DNA from: Amblyornis subalaris
Taxonomy: Eukaryota > Chordata > Aves > Passeriformes > Ptilonorhynchidae
Direction of reading: 5' to 3'
Assembly: GCA_018881555.1 (NCBI GenBank)
Contig: JACAXG010000013.1
Location: 8,594,191 to 8,658,190 of the forward strand
DNA length: 64,000 nucleotides
Part shown: positions 1-13,373 of the stretch, one piece after another
How positions within the stretch are numbered: the stretch's first letter is position 1
How the letters are laid out: each line of letters starts with the position of its first letter
Translations under genes and position numbers: made by a program
Notes under the pieces: generated by a model
Told to the model about the DNA's origin: nothing
The model's input: the letters and a program-made list of their open reading frames with translations, nothing else
Databases searched by the model: none

Positions 1-3000
1 ATTAGCAAGAGTTGTGGTTAAAGAAGTTCGAATTGATGGAGGACACCTGACCAGCACTGCCCCAAACATGCTCTTCATTTTCAAGAATATTGCCATTCCC
101 TCTGCAGTTACAGCTCAGCAGTGCTGCCAAGAGGAGCTAATTCCAGATGTGAAGGACTGTCCCAACTACAAGAGANGAAAGATTACTGCAGAACGTCATG
201 GGGTTTAAACTGAGGAAGTTTTAGTTGCAGGAAAATCTGTCTTAATGACTGGCATCAAGTAACATGTGGTCTTGGAGTTGTCAATAAGAGGCATCTGAGC
301 TCCCTTTTGGGAATATTCTGAAAAGCTCCTAATTGTGGATGAGGAGAAGTGGTAGGTCTTTTGATTAAAGTGGTTAAAGTAATCTTCTGATACAGAAATT
401 TCCCATTTGATATGAGTCCTTCTTTGATTACTGTAAGAATAACTATTTATTGGACTCNCAGGGGCTGGTGCTTTAGGGATTGCAGCACTTGAACCCAGAC
501 CTCCTGTATTGCAGTGGGGGTGGTAATCACCAGGCAACAGTGTGAATATTGCCCCCTTTTCTGTCTCTATTCCTCCTTCTCCTGCTTCTCTCAAAGTGTC
601 TTGTTTCAATTATAATGCAAATTAAAATCCATTTCCATTTATGAAATGAATCTTTGTTTTCCAGCCAGACTTAATCAAAACCCCAAGCCAGGCTCTGTTT
701 CTGTACTTCTCTTTGGGGCTGATTTCAGTTGCCTTTAAGGCGACTTGCTGCCATTGCAAAGAGCCCTCAAAGTGCTGGATATTTCAAACACCATTTTAAC
801 TTGCTGGAANACCAGAGTGTATGAAAGTCTTTAGCAGTTTTATCCTTCCGTGGCTGAATTATGTGCCCTTGAATTACACACATTTACCATAGACCCTCAC
901 TAAAAAGATGAGATGTTTCTTGGATTTTCTCCAGAGACTTCACTCACTAGGAATACTAAGTTTCCTGTGTNTAGCTCTGAGTTTTCTCTTCTGTCTTCCT
1001 GTAAGTTTACTCCTTGTCTGCAGTTTTGCCACTATTCAAGATTATGTCAGCTGCTGACACCATGAGTTTCCCAGGTTTAAGGAGAGGAAGCAGCCTTGGT
1101 CTCCCTTCCCAGTCTCACCNTTTCGATGCACAATAAAGCAGAGCTAAAACAGGAAATTATTTCAGAGAAGCACATTGGAAAATATGGCCAGAAGGAGGCG
1201 GCTCAGCCCCCCAGTTCCCTCCAGCCNTGGAGTGACAGTTTCAACAGTGAACTTAATCCCTGTTTAATCCAATATTCCCAAACTAAATATTTCTTTTGAT
1301 GTTTAAAGAGAAAAATATGTCGTTTTCTCAAATTCTTTGTGTCACAGGAATCTATCATGCAGAGATGAAACCCTTNATGTGTTTGAAGGCCTTCATCACC
1401 TATTGTTGCATTTTGCATCTTCCTTCTGTGGCCAACNTTTTTCACCCTCTTCATTGTGTCAATGTCCACCTGGAAGAAGCTGCTTCAACAGATCTGTCAT
1501 AAACTGGAATCAGCATGGCACATGTAAATCTCTATAAATGGGTGTCTTTCTAAAATAATCATGTTTGCCCACATCTTAAAGAAATTAACTCTTCATAATG
1601 TTGTGACTGGCAATTAATTTCCCTGCCTGAGGAAGGCAGCCCACCTCTTGAGCTGAAGAATCACTTCTACTTCCACTGAACTCTTGTAGAAACTTGGATC
1701 CAGAAGCAATGCTGATGCAACTTATAGCTGGCAATTTTCATGTCTTGCTTTTGTAAAGGTTATGAAAATATTTNTTTTTTTTTTGGTGTGGCTTCTGTTG
1801 TTTGGGTTTGTTTGTTCCCTCTGTGGTGCTTTTTCTGTTTCCTCTTTTCTTTNATGTCTCTGTTGGACCAAAAGAGAAGGAGATAAAATATTTTCTCAGA
1901 GTTCTCCAGCACATTGCAGTTGCTGATTTGTTCTCAGCTTGGGTATCCAATCAGAATTTCTAGCTGTCCTGTTCTGATTAAATGCATATGAGAAACATCT
2001 GAGTATATATGTATGAAATTAACATATAATAATAATAACAATATATTGCCATGGATTAACCATAAGTATAGAAATACTGGAAAATAATACATGGCAAACA
2101 GTGGTGCTGAAGTTCTTCTGTGCTGTGCAGGCCAACAGCTCAGTGGTACTCAGAGTTTACCCAGGTAAGCCACACCGAGGAAGGTGTGGGAATGATGCTG
2201 GGTTGTTCACCAGCGGCTTCTTTTGTCAGATTTATTTTCTTTTCCCCACCTTGCTGCTGTGGTTGTGCAAATTATGCTGAGGGAGCAGTAGCACTGCTTT
2301 CTGGTCGTGAGAGGTTAGGTTTGCTCCTAAAAGCTGAAGGGAAAAAAATCTCCCTAACAGTTACTAGTTCTACTACAGGTCCAGAATTAAAAATAAGCAG
2401 GAACCAGAATAATATGCTGCCTTAGTCNGAGTCAAGCCTTTTGCTCCTTGAAAAAAAAAAAGATTTAAAAATCCATAATATAATGCTTAGTATTTTGGGG
2501 GTTGCTCATGAGTAATCTGCTCTCCACCATAGGCAGTTGCATTTTGTATTGAACTTTTCTTTATACAATTGCAGAAGTGAAAACTAACCCCATAGTTACC
2601 ACTGGCTGAACCATCTGCATGTTCATGGCATTGATATGTTTTTGACCTCAGACTGCAGGCTGGAGTTTGTTATTTAGAGGCATGTCAGTACAGTGACATT
2701 TAGATTTGACTTGNTTTGGTCACTCTGTGCTCTTTATTGATCAAACCTGCTGCACTGTGGATAGGTTAGTCTCCTAAGCTATATATTGTATTAATACTAG
2801 TGATAAGAGAGCATCCGTTGGTGCTATTACTGATATACATCTTTAGNCCATTAAAATGCAAATTTTAAGGTGTGCAGCAGATAGGAATCTNTGCAAATTA
2901 AAGCACTGAAAAGGCTGGCTAATTATGAATCCAACTATTTTTCAGATAACTGAGCAGTAAGTCATTATAAAACTCGTAATGTGAATCCTTTTATTTCCCA

Positions 3001-6000
3001 TGTCCCCTGACTATTGAGCTGCAGATAATCTCATAAGGCAGTCTCAGTTTCCAGAATGAGTGCCCAAGGGTTTATTCATTACTCTAAATTTGAAAGCAAA
3101 TAGAGCTATGAAAACCATGCCATAGTTCCTATTATTTGTCTAAAGCTACATAAATACATGCAGCCCTAAGATGTGTNATTTATGTCAACAAGACCAAAGA
3201 TCAAGGATTTTCTTATCATGTAACTATCGGATGCCTCTTCAGTTTGTAGAGATTATTTTTGGCTAGTCCTGTTGCTGGTATCTTCTATTTCAAGGCTTAG
3301 AGATTTATGCCATTAAATATGACTCCAGGACAGATCTGGCCTCTTTGCCAGCACAGACCNGCCCTTAGAGGACAGATCCTCTCAGAAGTTGCCTAAAACC
3401 CTTTCATACACCAGCACCCCACTGTCCCCCAGGATGCAAAACTCCCCAGGAAATTCCTCCTCTGAGCACTTAGCTCTGCTGAGCCATTCCACCACCGCAA
3501 ATATGCCAGCAAAAGAATATGTTTTTATCATAATACNGTCAGAGATTTCCAGGATCATTTGAGCAATGGCATTTATATGTGCTTGAGCCCGAACGTCAAT
3601 TTCTGTACGTGTGAATACTCAGCAGGCAAAGTGTGCTGTAGATTTCACTCCATCTGAATTTACTTTCCCACTGAAGCGTCTCTTGATCTGGTTGTCTGGT
3701 ATTTTTATAGTTATTCCTGTTTGAACACAGATGGCCCCATTGTGTTGCAGTCTACAGAATGAACGCAGTTGCTGTGATTAAATAAAGATACTGGAACAAT
3801 CCAACCTTCTACTTCACAACTTATGATCTCCCCCTTTAATATGACATTCATGATGACCATTTTTCTCGTTTTCCCAGGTTTCAACTCTTTTGGCCAGGCG
3901 ATTAACTGTGTATGTGTTAAGTCAGANATAAGCCCTCGGCAATATGGCAGAGTGGCTTTGTAATAAAGCNGGTCTCAATATTTGCTCCAAACTGAAGAGG
4001 AAAGTTTTCTTTGAGTTAAAGTTTAGTTAACTTTCCCCATGTCGATTTTTCTTTGAATCTATTTGAAGAGTCCACCTCCAGCTGGCTTTTGAGACGCAAC
4101 CAAGATCTTTGAAAGATCAGCAGCTACATTAAAGGAAGAACAGAGAGCAGTGCCAATACAGCAGGTTAAACAGGAAAGTCAATGTCAGGGGCTTTAATTA
4201 CAAAAATGACACTGTATGGCTGCACTGATGTACTTTCTGATAGTTGTGTGCAGCGCTGGGGAAAGGCAAACCAGATAACCTCTGCATAGGGTGCAAACAG
4301 AGAGAGATGTATAAATGGCACTTCTTGTTCCAGCTCCTGCTGACTTTAGGGTGCAGAGGAAAGCAGTCCTGAACCCCTTTTCAGTGGGGACTGAGGACCA
4401 TCTATCATCAGTGTGGGTTTGGGGTCCTCTCCCACAAAAATATTCTCTGCTGCTGGGATTCAGTGAGAGCTGGAAGGCAGCAGGTGAGTGCTCGTCGGCC
4501 ACAAAACTTTTGAACTCCTCTCATAAAGGCAAATTCAGTTCCACGGTCTTAGAAAAGGGGCTCTTTAGCTCGTTTGAGGGATGGGGGACTGGAGGGAAAA
4601 AGGAGAGTTTCTGTGTTTAAAAAAAATATGTTCTGGTTTTGAGGCATTTTCTAAAAGTAATTGGACAAGTGCAGCTCCCTGAGAGGCTGCTGCCAGAGAC
4701 TTTACAAGCAGAGAACTAAACACTTTTATGCAAGATCCCCCCTTCCATGCATACAGCTGCTGGCTCGCCTGCGGGGCCCTGTGTCCTGCCCTTCCAGGGT
4801 CCCATATATAATGGGCATTTTTATTTCTAAGCTATCAAGTAACAGAATAGAACTCTGGGTGGCAAATACTTTTGCAGATTAAACAATAAAGGTAGGGGGG
4901 AAAAAACCCACCCAGATCTCAACTCCACTCATGCATGGGTGAGTTGTTGCACACTTTGCACGTGGNCATTGCCTGGAACCTCTGCCGGCGGGAGTGTGTG
5001 GGCTGGTACCGGTTCAGGATCTCTCCCTCCACTGGTTTTGGGAGCAATTGACTTTCAGATTTGAAGTGCCTGGCTTGAATCCTGCTTTCTGAGACAAGCC
5101 TTTGGCATGGAGTCATTCTGGGGTGTGGGTGGCATTTCTCTTTGTGTTAAGCTATAGTGGAAGGGAGACGAGCTAATGCAGACAAAATTGGCTTTTTCTG
5201 CCCCTGGCCACTTCAGATCAATGAGAAGATCTATGGAAACCCTCAGCCTGGAGAAAATAAAGAAAAAACAAAGGGAAAAAAGAAAACCTTTCTCCTGAGT
5301 GATCGTTTAAATCCCTCTGACAGCCCTGGAAATGGAATTTCACTTTCTCCTCCACAATTCCAGCCCAGATTGTTTACTCTTATCTGCAAGCTTGTCTTCA
5401 CTAGTTTTTCACCTGCTGTTAATTGATTGATTGCCACAAGATTGTTAGTTACCACAATTGCAAATCCATCTGGGTGCTCCCCAAACATTTGTGGCAGTGC
5501 TGTTACCCTGAGCCATGCCCCCATGTTAACACTGGAAAAGTGAATAGAAAAACCTGCAGCATCTTTCTACCTGTTGGTCTTTGTCTGTGTAATATCCACA
5601 AAAGATCTTGAGATGTAACAAATATTAGGGACAGATTTGTGGTGNAGGAAGTAAAGGTGACCTTTCCTATTAAATAAGGCCTTTGTAACTTTAGTAGCTG
5701 AGGGAAACCTTAGCAGGGTGCAAGTAACATGTTAAAATACTGATTCCCACAGTGGAGATTGTTTAATGTGTACTGAATACAGCACAGGCAGCAGACTGTG
5801 GAGGAGCATCTTTAAATTAAAACTATAAGTTTAACTATGTCTTAGCAGAAAGCAATTACCCAGGCAGAAATTTGACCCAGCCATCAGAATTAATACACCA
5901 TCATTCTTGAAGAAAAGGCCTTTGGATACTTAGATTTCATAAGCAGATAGAGGACTGGTTTTATATCTCAGGAGAAAAAGACAAATAGTAAATAGGAGTA

Positions 6001-9000
6001 GCTCTCGCAGTTGGCTTATTACAGAAAACTATTAAGATGTCATCCTTTGTATGGATACTGCCACAATTCCCATCACCTCTCTGGCACTTTACAGCGTGAT
6101 TGCAGATGTGGTTAACACCTTTGCCCATACAGCTATGATGTTTGCATGCATAATATAAAACATCTTGCCCATAAAACTTTTTTTTCTCTTATATAATTTG
6201 TTGTGCCTGCATACTGGTATATATTTTTATTCAATCTTTTACATATAAATGAGTTTTATTGAATAAATGTTGCCATTGTCCATTCTCCACACCATATTTT
6301 AGCTCCGTAACTTTAGTGAGTTTATGATTTGTCTTCGATTCTATTGCAGTAACAAGTTTGTTTATTGCTTTTTAAATCTCCTGCACTGACACTGTGTAAA
6401 ATTAAGGACGTGGTTAAATTCTTTATAGTTTCAGAGTGTTTTTAAAATTTCACATTTCCATAAAATCGGGCGATCAGTGTCACAAATCAAACCCAAGATA
6501 TCATGTCTGGGTGGGTCTGAGCTCGTGGCAAGCTGCTGCACAACTTTAGTGAGAGGATTGAAATACTGTATAAGCATTTTCCTCTAGTTTTATTGTTTTT
6601 CCTTTTGTTTTACAAGTCCGTGTAAATCCAAGCTGAGAATCGGTGGAGGTGTGTGACTGGACATGTGTGAATATTTTCTGAGTAAACCAACTTCTTTTCC
6701 TCTAGGAAGGCAGAGGATGTTTGTGTGCATACGAAACATTAAGGCCAAGGATTGGAACAGGCTTGTCNGTTCCTATTATTGACAGAAACTAATTACATAG
6801 CCCAGTCTCAGGGCTAATACATGCACAAATAATGTAACTATAACAAGAGATATCTGCAAACATTCAAAATAAAATGAAAAACCGCAGGTCCTGATCCTCC
6901 TCTTCCTTAGGTCAACAGGGGCTTTGCCTTTTGGTGTGGCAGGTTGTAGTGGTATTTGTAAACCAGCACTAGCTCTGAAAAGCAATGGGGACTACTCTGT
7001 TCTCTGACTAGTGCAGCTCAGGATGGGACTGGAGCAAACTGGAGTGGAATGGGGCTGGGCAGAGCCCTCATGTCCTTTTGGGGTCAATCCAATATCACGC
7101 TGGGAGCAAGGTCGTGTCTTCAGAGAAGAAAAGCATTGTGCTACTTTCAAGTGTCCTATGCTGGAGGCTACTAGGCTTTGTAGGCCACTTCCAGGATCTT
7201 TGTATCATCAAGGTTTAATATAAAGTGAATTGAAATGTGATTTATCACAGATTTCCTAATGTAGAAAAGTGAGGGTTTTTTAATAATGCCATAGTGACTA
7301 AAATTGCACTTGAATGTGCAAGCACAGGAATGTATTTGTGCTCTGCGTGTACCTTGGGCTTTAACATGGAGACTTGTAATAGTCAAAATGTTAATTATTA
7401 CAGGAAAATCAGAGACTCAGGCAAATGAAAGCCTTTCAAACAGCCTTTTCAATAATGTAATGAACACATATTTTTCCTTTTTAATTTTTGGTCTAGTAAA
7501 TGGAGAATGTGTCCGTCCCTTTGACTGCAGCACTGGGGATACTTTTCAGCTTATAAAAGGATCTTTGTGGCTATTTGGCTCCATTTTTTTTGTGCACTCT
7601 TCCAAGCACAGAAATGCTCTTCCCTGCTAAAGGTGGTTATTGAACTCCTCTTGTACACTGTAGCCTTTCCTACAAAGCATTACATTATGGGGTCAAGAGA
7701 GAGGACATCAGATAAAAAATGAATCACAGCCCCTACATTCCCAGGTAATTCAGTGTATTAAGGAAATAGAGGAATTTCCATGGGAGTGAAATGGCAAGTA
7801 AATACCCAATGAAACTAATGGCAGGACTCCCACAGCCTCAAACGGTGCGAGAGCCTGACCATTATTCAGACACGGCTAAATTACNGCTGCTGTTCCAGGG
7901 AAGGTTAGTGAGGTTAGTTATTGCCAGCACAGTAATAGGGAGGAATTCGGGGGCAGGGGACATGTTTCAGGGTGAGAGGAAATAGCAGAATGAGTGAGTC
8001 CTTCTCCCTCAGCCAGGGAGGGAATGAGCAACACAAGGGTTGGGACCAGATTCCCAACTGCTGCAATCTGATGGAGGTGGGAAAACAAATTAACTCCAGC
8101 AACAAGGTGGGGTGAGTTTCTTCTTCTGCCTCCTCAGAGACAGGGGAGCCGGGAACTGAAATGCAGCAAGGCTGGCTTGTGTGTGCTCCCTGGGTGAACG
8201 CTAATTTTGTTGAAGCAATATTGGGAATTTTCTGGGTGCTGAACTTGGTTTTGTTTTTTATGTTCCTTAGCTTCAAAAATGAGGGCACTACATTAAACAG
8301 CTATGGGTTGGATTCAGGTCTTTAAAATGAAACAAAGAGCATTTAAAAGCTTTGTTTAAAAAAAAGAAGGAAAATACAGATGCTAGTTTACTCTTCTTTT
8401 ATATCACCCCTCTTGCTGCACTATCTGCATTTCTTCCAGTAGCACTTTAAGTGCGTGGCTAACATCTGACACGTGTTTCATTCTTCCTATCATGCAGTAT
8501 TTCAAAACCAACAGTAAATTCTTTGCATAATGTATGGGCTGCTTTCTTTGGAGGAAAATTGTGCTATGCTTCAGGGACCAGGCTGTGCCTGCGCTCAGCG
8601 ATACAGCCCTGCTCGCAAACCCGAGCTGCTGCTCCCCGGTGAGGTGTTCCATGGCTGTAAATGTGGGGATGTTTTATGTGGTCCACACTCAGCCTCTGAT
8701 CCCGACTGCTCCCCAGCTGCTTCTTTTGGTGTCTTTCCTAGAGATAAAGGTTTGTCTGANGCCCTTGCAGGCAGATCCCAGGGAGATGAGAGGTTGCTCA
8801 GCTTCGCTTGCAGTGACTGCAGGGAAATCTTTCCCAGGAAATCTCTCCCAGGAAATCTGCCGGGAATATAATTAGGCACCAAGTCCAGGGTGAGTTGCGT
8901 GCTGCTACAGTCAGCCTAGTTTAACTTAATAGGTTATCTTAAGTGAGTGTAACCCCAGCTTTGGCACTGATATAGAAATGCAATANGAGTGCAGCCACAT

Positions 9001-9984
9001 GTGGTGCAGTCAGGGATGTGGGGCTGCAGCAGCATCCCAAGGATTCCTACACTTGGCTGTATTATAAGAAGAAATGACATTGAAATTATTCGTACAGAAA
9101 AAACAGCTGCTAGGAGGGTGCTTATTTGCAGTGTAGATGTAACCATATTTTGGAGCTGGCGAATGATGTTAGGTCAAATACTCCAGGGGTCAGGCCTAAT
9201 TAAGATGTTGGTATCGGATTCCGAACTAATTATGCAGGGAAAGTGAGCTCTGTATCGTTACGTGCGAGTTGTTGCATACCAAGGTAATGCACACGGATTC
9301 GTGTAGCAGAGGGAGACATGATCCATAATTCCTTTGCTGTGCTGGAGTCAGACCAGCCCCCCAGCTTGAGCCGAGCAGCAAAGAGGCCGAGCAGCCCCGG
9401 CCACTCAGAGCTACAAAAGCCAATTGAACAATGACTTATTTTTGGGGAAACAGTGGTGTGCCAGAGGNTATTCCACAATCTGTCAGATGCCTTGTTCATT
9501 GTAAATAATTCACTCTGAGAATTCTATCTGTGCACGGAGGGCACCCTGGAGCCCCCCTGCTGAGCATCCCCAGAGCACAGTGGCCACTGCATCCCACCTG
9601 CACCAAAACCACCACAGATTATTGAAACACCTTCTAGGAATCCTTCCTCCAGTTTACANCTACTACGTACACTGGGGTGATGCTGCTCGCGTTGCACGAA
9701 TGCACCAAATATTCTATGTTGAGCCACAACCAAATTTTTCTGAGAAGCAGCATTTAATAGTTGTTCTTGCACCCAACAGACACCTGTGGCCAGTTCCACT
9801 GAACCGATGAGCAGTTTTCAACTGACATTGCTAAACCAAGGGACAGACAGCCGGGATAGAAATTATGTGTCTCCAAGGGTGTAATAGTCTGCTATAGAAA
9901 TGTTGAGTATCATCTGTTTACCCTCATGTCAAGATGCAACAGGCTCATACTGAAGGAGAGCCCAGCTGGACATTAGGGAGCAGC
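1..9984. other. Intergenic or deep-intronic AT-rich sequence, no gene seen
   Basis: No frame in this block has exon-like flanks, a recognisable protein family or an uninterrupted length beyond chance; the longest frames are around 100 codons or a little more. It holds minor simple sequence (an ATA run near 2027-2038, an A run at 2451-2461, a T-rich run near 1771-1784) and a short tandem at 8831-8858 listed separately. I cannot tell whether it is true intergenic DNA or an intron of a gene lying off the left edge. Short AT-rich patches with homeodomain- or octamer-like words (for example near 2850-2960) could be regulatory, but the sequence alone does not show it. Confidence 0.6.
8831..8858. 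repeat. Two-copy 14-bp tandem with STAT-like site
   Basis: Two adjacent copies of a 14-base unit (TTCCCAGGAAATCT then CTCCCAGGAAATCT) differ at one base. The first copy contains TTCCCAGGAA, which fits the TTC-N4-GAA form of a STAT-type site; the second has lost the leading T. It is too short to be a microsatellite. A regulatory role is a guess. Confidence 0.55.
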
Positions 9985-10108
9985 TTTTCTAATGTTGAAT
10001 ATACGGGAAGGTGGGAATGATGCTAANACAAGACATCACCCTCTCCATGCAGTACATTTCAAAAGGCTTCAAAACTAGGTTAGACAAATATCTGGGACTA
10101 TAATCCTG
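9985..10108 (+). mobile_element. Probable ancient CR1/L3-type LINE fragment
   Basis: The stretch is a diverged match to the 3' part of old CR1/L3-like elements. It has a 'ggaaggtggGAATgatg...catc' segment followed by 'aaaactaGGTTAGACAAATATCTGggac', which resembles the 'aggttagacaaacacctg' block common in ancient CR1 copies. No target duplication or tail is visible. It is much older than the other CR1 copies here, and the call is tentative because it rests on remembered family wording rather than an alignment. Confidence 0.4.
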
Positions 10109-12988
10109 TGACAGCCATGGAAACAGTCTTCCTATTGCAACTCCTCCTCCTGATCTGTAGCTTTCCCTGTTGCAGTCGTACAAGCCTCACCTCCTTCCAC
10201 AAATTTCTCATAGCTCATCTCTGTAAATAACTAACAAAGGTTAAGAAGGGTTAAGAGTTGTGTAAGGGTCTTGCCCGCAGGCTGTGGTACAGCATGAGAA
10301 CTTCTGAAACTGCCATTGTACAAGGGACTGCTCAAATCCTAATGACATATAATTTAAGCCAACAAATTTCTCCTCAGGCCAGTCAAATTTTGGAGTTACT
10401 GAATAACTTACTTGAACTCGTTGTGCTTCAGTTTCCTGGAAGAGAAGTGTCCTGGTTTCACAGAGGCAGCCCATGTCACTGAGTGCGCTGTCCCTGTTGG
10501 TTTTCATCAGGGCATTAGAATGACCCAATTTTCTCCTCCTTTGCTGTTATCCTCCCTTGCTTATAGGAATTGGTGATATTTAAAGTCATCCTTCTTTGAA
10601 GAATGTCAACTGCTAAGACGTCAGGACAGGTAGTGGAAATTGCTGATAGAGAAAAACCCCCCAGTTTATGGACTAAGAGGCGCAGGTTTCTGTATATAGG
10701 CTGCTTGGCTCGTGTCCCTGACACGATGCACAGGGCTCACTGCTTTCCAGGAGAAGCAGTGTGTGAACAGGCAAAGGGTTTGGGGAGGTGGCAGCCAAAA
10801 TGAAGACGTGGGTAACAACAGAGGTTGTCATCATTACATCTTTAGACCTCATCTAATACAGGGAAAAAACCCTGATACTAACACTGCATAATAAATGCAA
10901 TATAATCAGATGCTATTATAATCTAGGTCTGCTTGAAATTCAAACATTTTGGACTGAAGTTCACTTTATATATGCCTCTGAATGTGTTCCCTACTTCCCC
11001 TTCCCTCTTACTCTATACTGTATCTTAATGAATAACAGGCTTAATCACTCCAGTATCAAGATAGCCTTTTTACAGCCATGCAAATNTTCTTTGGTGTATA
11101 ATTTGTACATGCTTCACTCATCTATTATCATTGTTCCTTCTAAATGAGAAAATGCAAATGTTACACCAAGGGCCCCATCTTCATAGCTTGCTGAATATAA
11201 TTCCTGACAGCAACATGAAGTTGTTTAGCATAATTTTCCTGTTAATAAACTGCCAATTACAGTAATTTGGTTCTTAGTTTCCAAAGACCAAAAGGTATAT
11301 GACGATTTCCAATGCCCTCCCAATTAATGCCTCAGTTTATTATTTTGGTATGTCTGAGAAAACAGAAAAATGGGGAGGACGCAGTTGCTTAAAGATAATA
11401 CCAATGCAATTTCTTTCAAAAATTCAGAAGCTTGTCTTATCTGAGAAGCTAAATGTGACTTTGTGTTTATGCACTCCCCCTTGCACATGCAGATTCATAC
11501 GTATAAAACAACTAAAAACAGCATCAGCGATATCTGTGTTACACATGAATGTGAGTCAGCTTGAAAAACTACCAAATTAAACTTTGTAAAAGCTCTCAGA
11601 AACACCTGCCGGCAATGAAAAACTTTTTTTCTTCTCCCAGCAACTTCTGTTTGTTGTTCAAATGCTTCCCAAACTCAGATGGTTACGCAGCACTTTATTA
11701 AAGTCAGTGGGAAATACTGCAAGGGTGGGGGGGGAAGAATATTTAAGGAAATGCTTATAGTTGCTGGGAAAGATTGAGAAGTATTATGTTTAGAAGCAAT
11801 TATGTTTTGAGCAGCTCTTCACATACACTGTTTTCTGTTCAGATCTCAACTTTTCTTATTAAACAGAATTTGCATGGAAACAGAATCCTAGTTTCTTAAA
11901 GAGTTTGTCTGCTCTTTCTGCTCATTTCCCATCTGCTCCTGAAATCATATTTCTCTGTGATACAGCCCAACAATTTCTGAGGCAAGTCAGGCTGATTTTT
12001 AATTGAGGAGTCAGCAATAGACAGTATCTTGCAAATTAAAAGTCCTACTTTAAATTCAAATATCTCAGTGGATAAATGTGGGAAACAAATGGGTTTGGTT
12101 TAGGGAGAAGTTGAAGGAAATAACTGAGGTGGATGGAGCCTTTCCGTTGCCTTGCTTTGGATATTGACTTTTTCCCGTCCTATCTGGAAGCACCTCAAGA
12201 ACTTGTCCTGTGTTTTCTGATCTATTATTTCTTTCGAGAANATAGTCACAGAACTCTCTGAACAAATTTTGCAAATTTAGTCTTGGGTAATTGCAGCTCA
12301 GTTTAAAAAAACCCTGCCAAAATTNCCCCCCCAAAATCAAAGTCCTCAAACCCCAACAAACAAAAAAAGGCAAGAGAGATGTCACCCTCCCCACACCGCA
12401 GGATTTGCGATTGTGAGAACCTGGGCTGAGCCTCCTGTTGCCTGCAGGAGGACAGAGGTATTCAGCAAGTGATTAGACTCCGACTGTAATATCTATTAGA
12501 CATTTAGGAGTCAGGTTTGGCAGAGAAATTTCTGTTATCTGTATAAATACTTGTGCTAAAACCCATTCTGGCTTCTCCAAACACCTGGAGCAGGCTGTTT
12601 CAGAGGACTCAGCGTTGTTGTCTGTGGTNTCTGTAATGAAAATGAATTGACTCCTGTGGAAACACAGTCAGGTCAGCGCTAAGCTGTTCCTTAAATTCCA
12701 CCTTCCTGCAAGCTGTGTTCAGAGCACAAAAGCACAGGTAGTGCCATCACCGTGTGTCATTTGCCCCATCTCCTCTCAGTGCTGGTGAATGCATCACCCA
12801 GGACCTCCAGCAGCTGAACCCAAGCAGCCCCCGTGCCTAAACAGCTGACCCTGCCCTCTTGTTTTGGTAGCCAGCAGAGCAGTTTGCTTGCCTGGCTGGC
12901 TCAGCACAAGGTCAACATAGGTGAGGGGTCTCCTTTACCCAGAAGCAATGGCTGGATCCAGGGTCCTGCAGCACCTGCACACGCAATG
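10109..12988. other. Non-coding spacer, nothing recognised
   Basis: The composition is AT-rich, with short homopolymers (a G run near 11727-11734 and a C run near 12326-12333). The frames present are about 110 codons or shorter, lack splice context or family resemblance, and are treated as chance. Confidence 0.6.
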
Positions 12989-13373
12989 TGACTTGGGGTT
13001 GTTCAGCCTGGAGAAGGGAAAGCTCCCAAGGGAGGTCTTGGAGCCCTTTCCAGTACCTGAAGGGGCTATTGGACACCAAGAGAGGGACTTTGGGCAAGCA
13101 CATGNAGTGACAGGACAAGAGGAAAATGCTTCCCTCTGACAGAAGGCAGGGTTGGATTAGATCTTAGGAAGGAATTCTGGACTGTGGAGGGTGGTGAGGC
13201 CCTGTCACAGGTTGCCAAGAGTAGCTGTGGACTCCCCACCCCGGGAAGTGTTCAAGACCGAGTTACACAGGTCTTGGAGCAACCTGGTCTAGTGGAAGGT
13301 GTCCCTGCTCATGGCAGGGAGTGGAACAAGATGAGCTTTAAGGTCCTTTCCAACCCGAACCACTTCGTGATTA
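12989..13373 (+). mobile_element. CR1 retrotransposon 3' fragment, sense orientation
   Basis: This is the longest CR1 copy in the window. It begins with the block 'cttggggttgttcagcctgg' and continues through 'ccagtacctgaagggg', 'gtgacaggacaagagg', 'gtgaggccctgtcacagg' and 'caacctggtctagtggaagg' to a degenerate 3' end 'aaggtcctttccaacccgaaccacttcgtga'. It is 5'-truncated, as is normal for CR1 through incomplete reverse transcription, and carries small deletions and one N. Open frames across it are decayed element sequence and not host genes. Confidence 0.93.
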
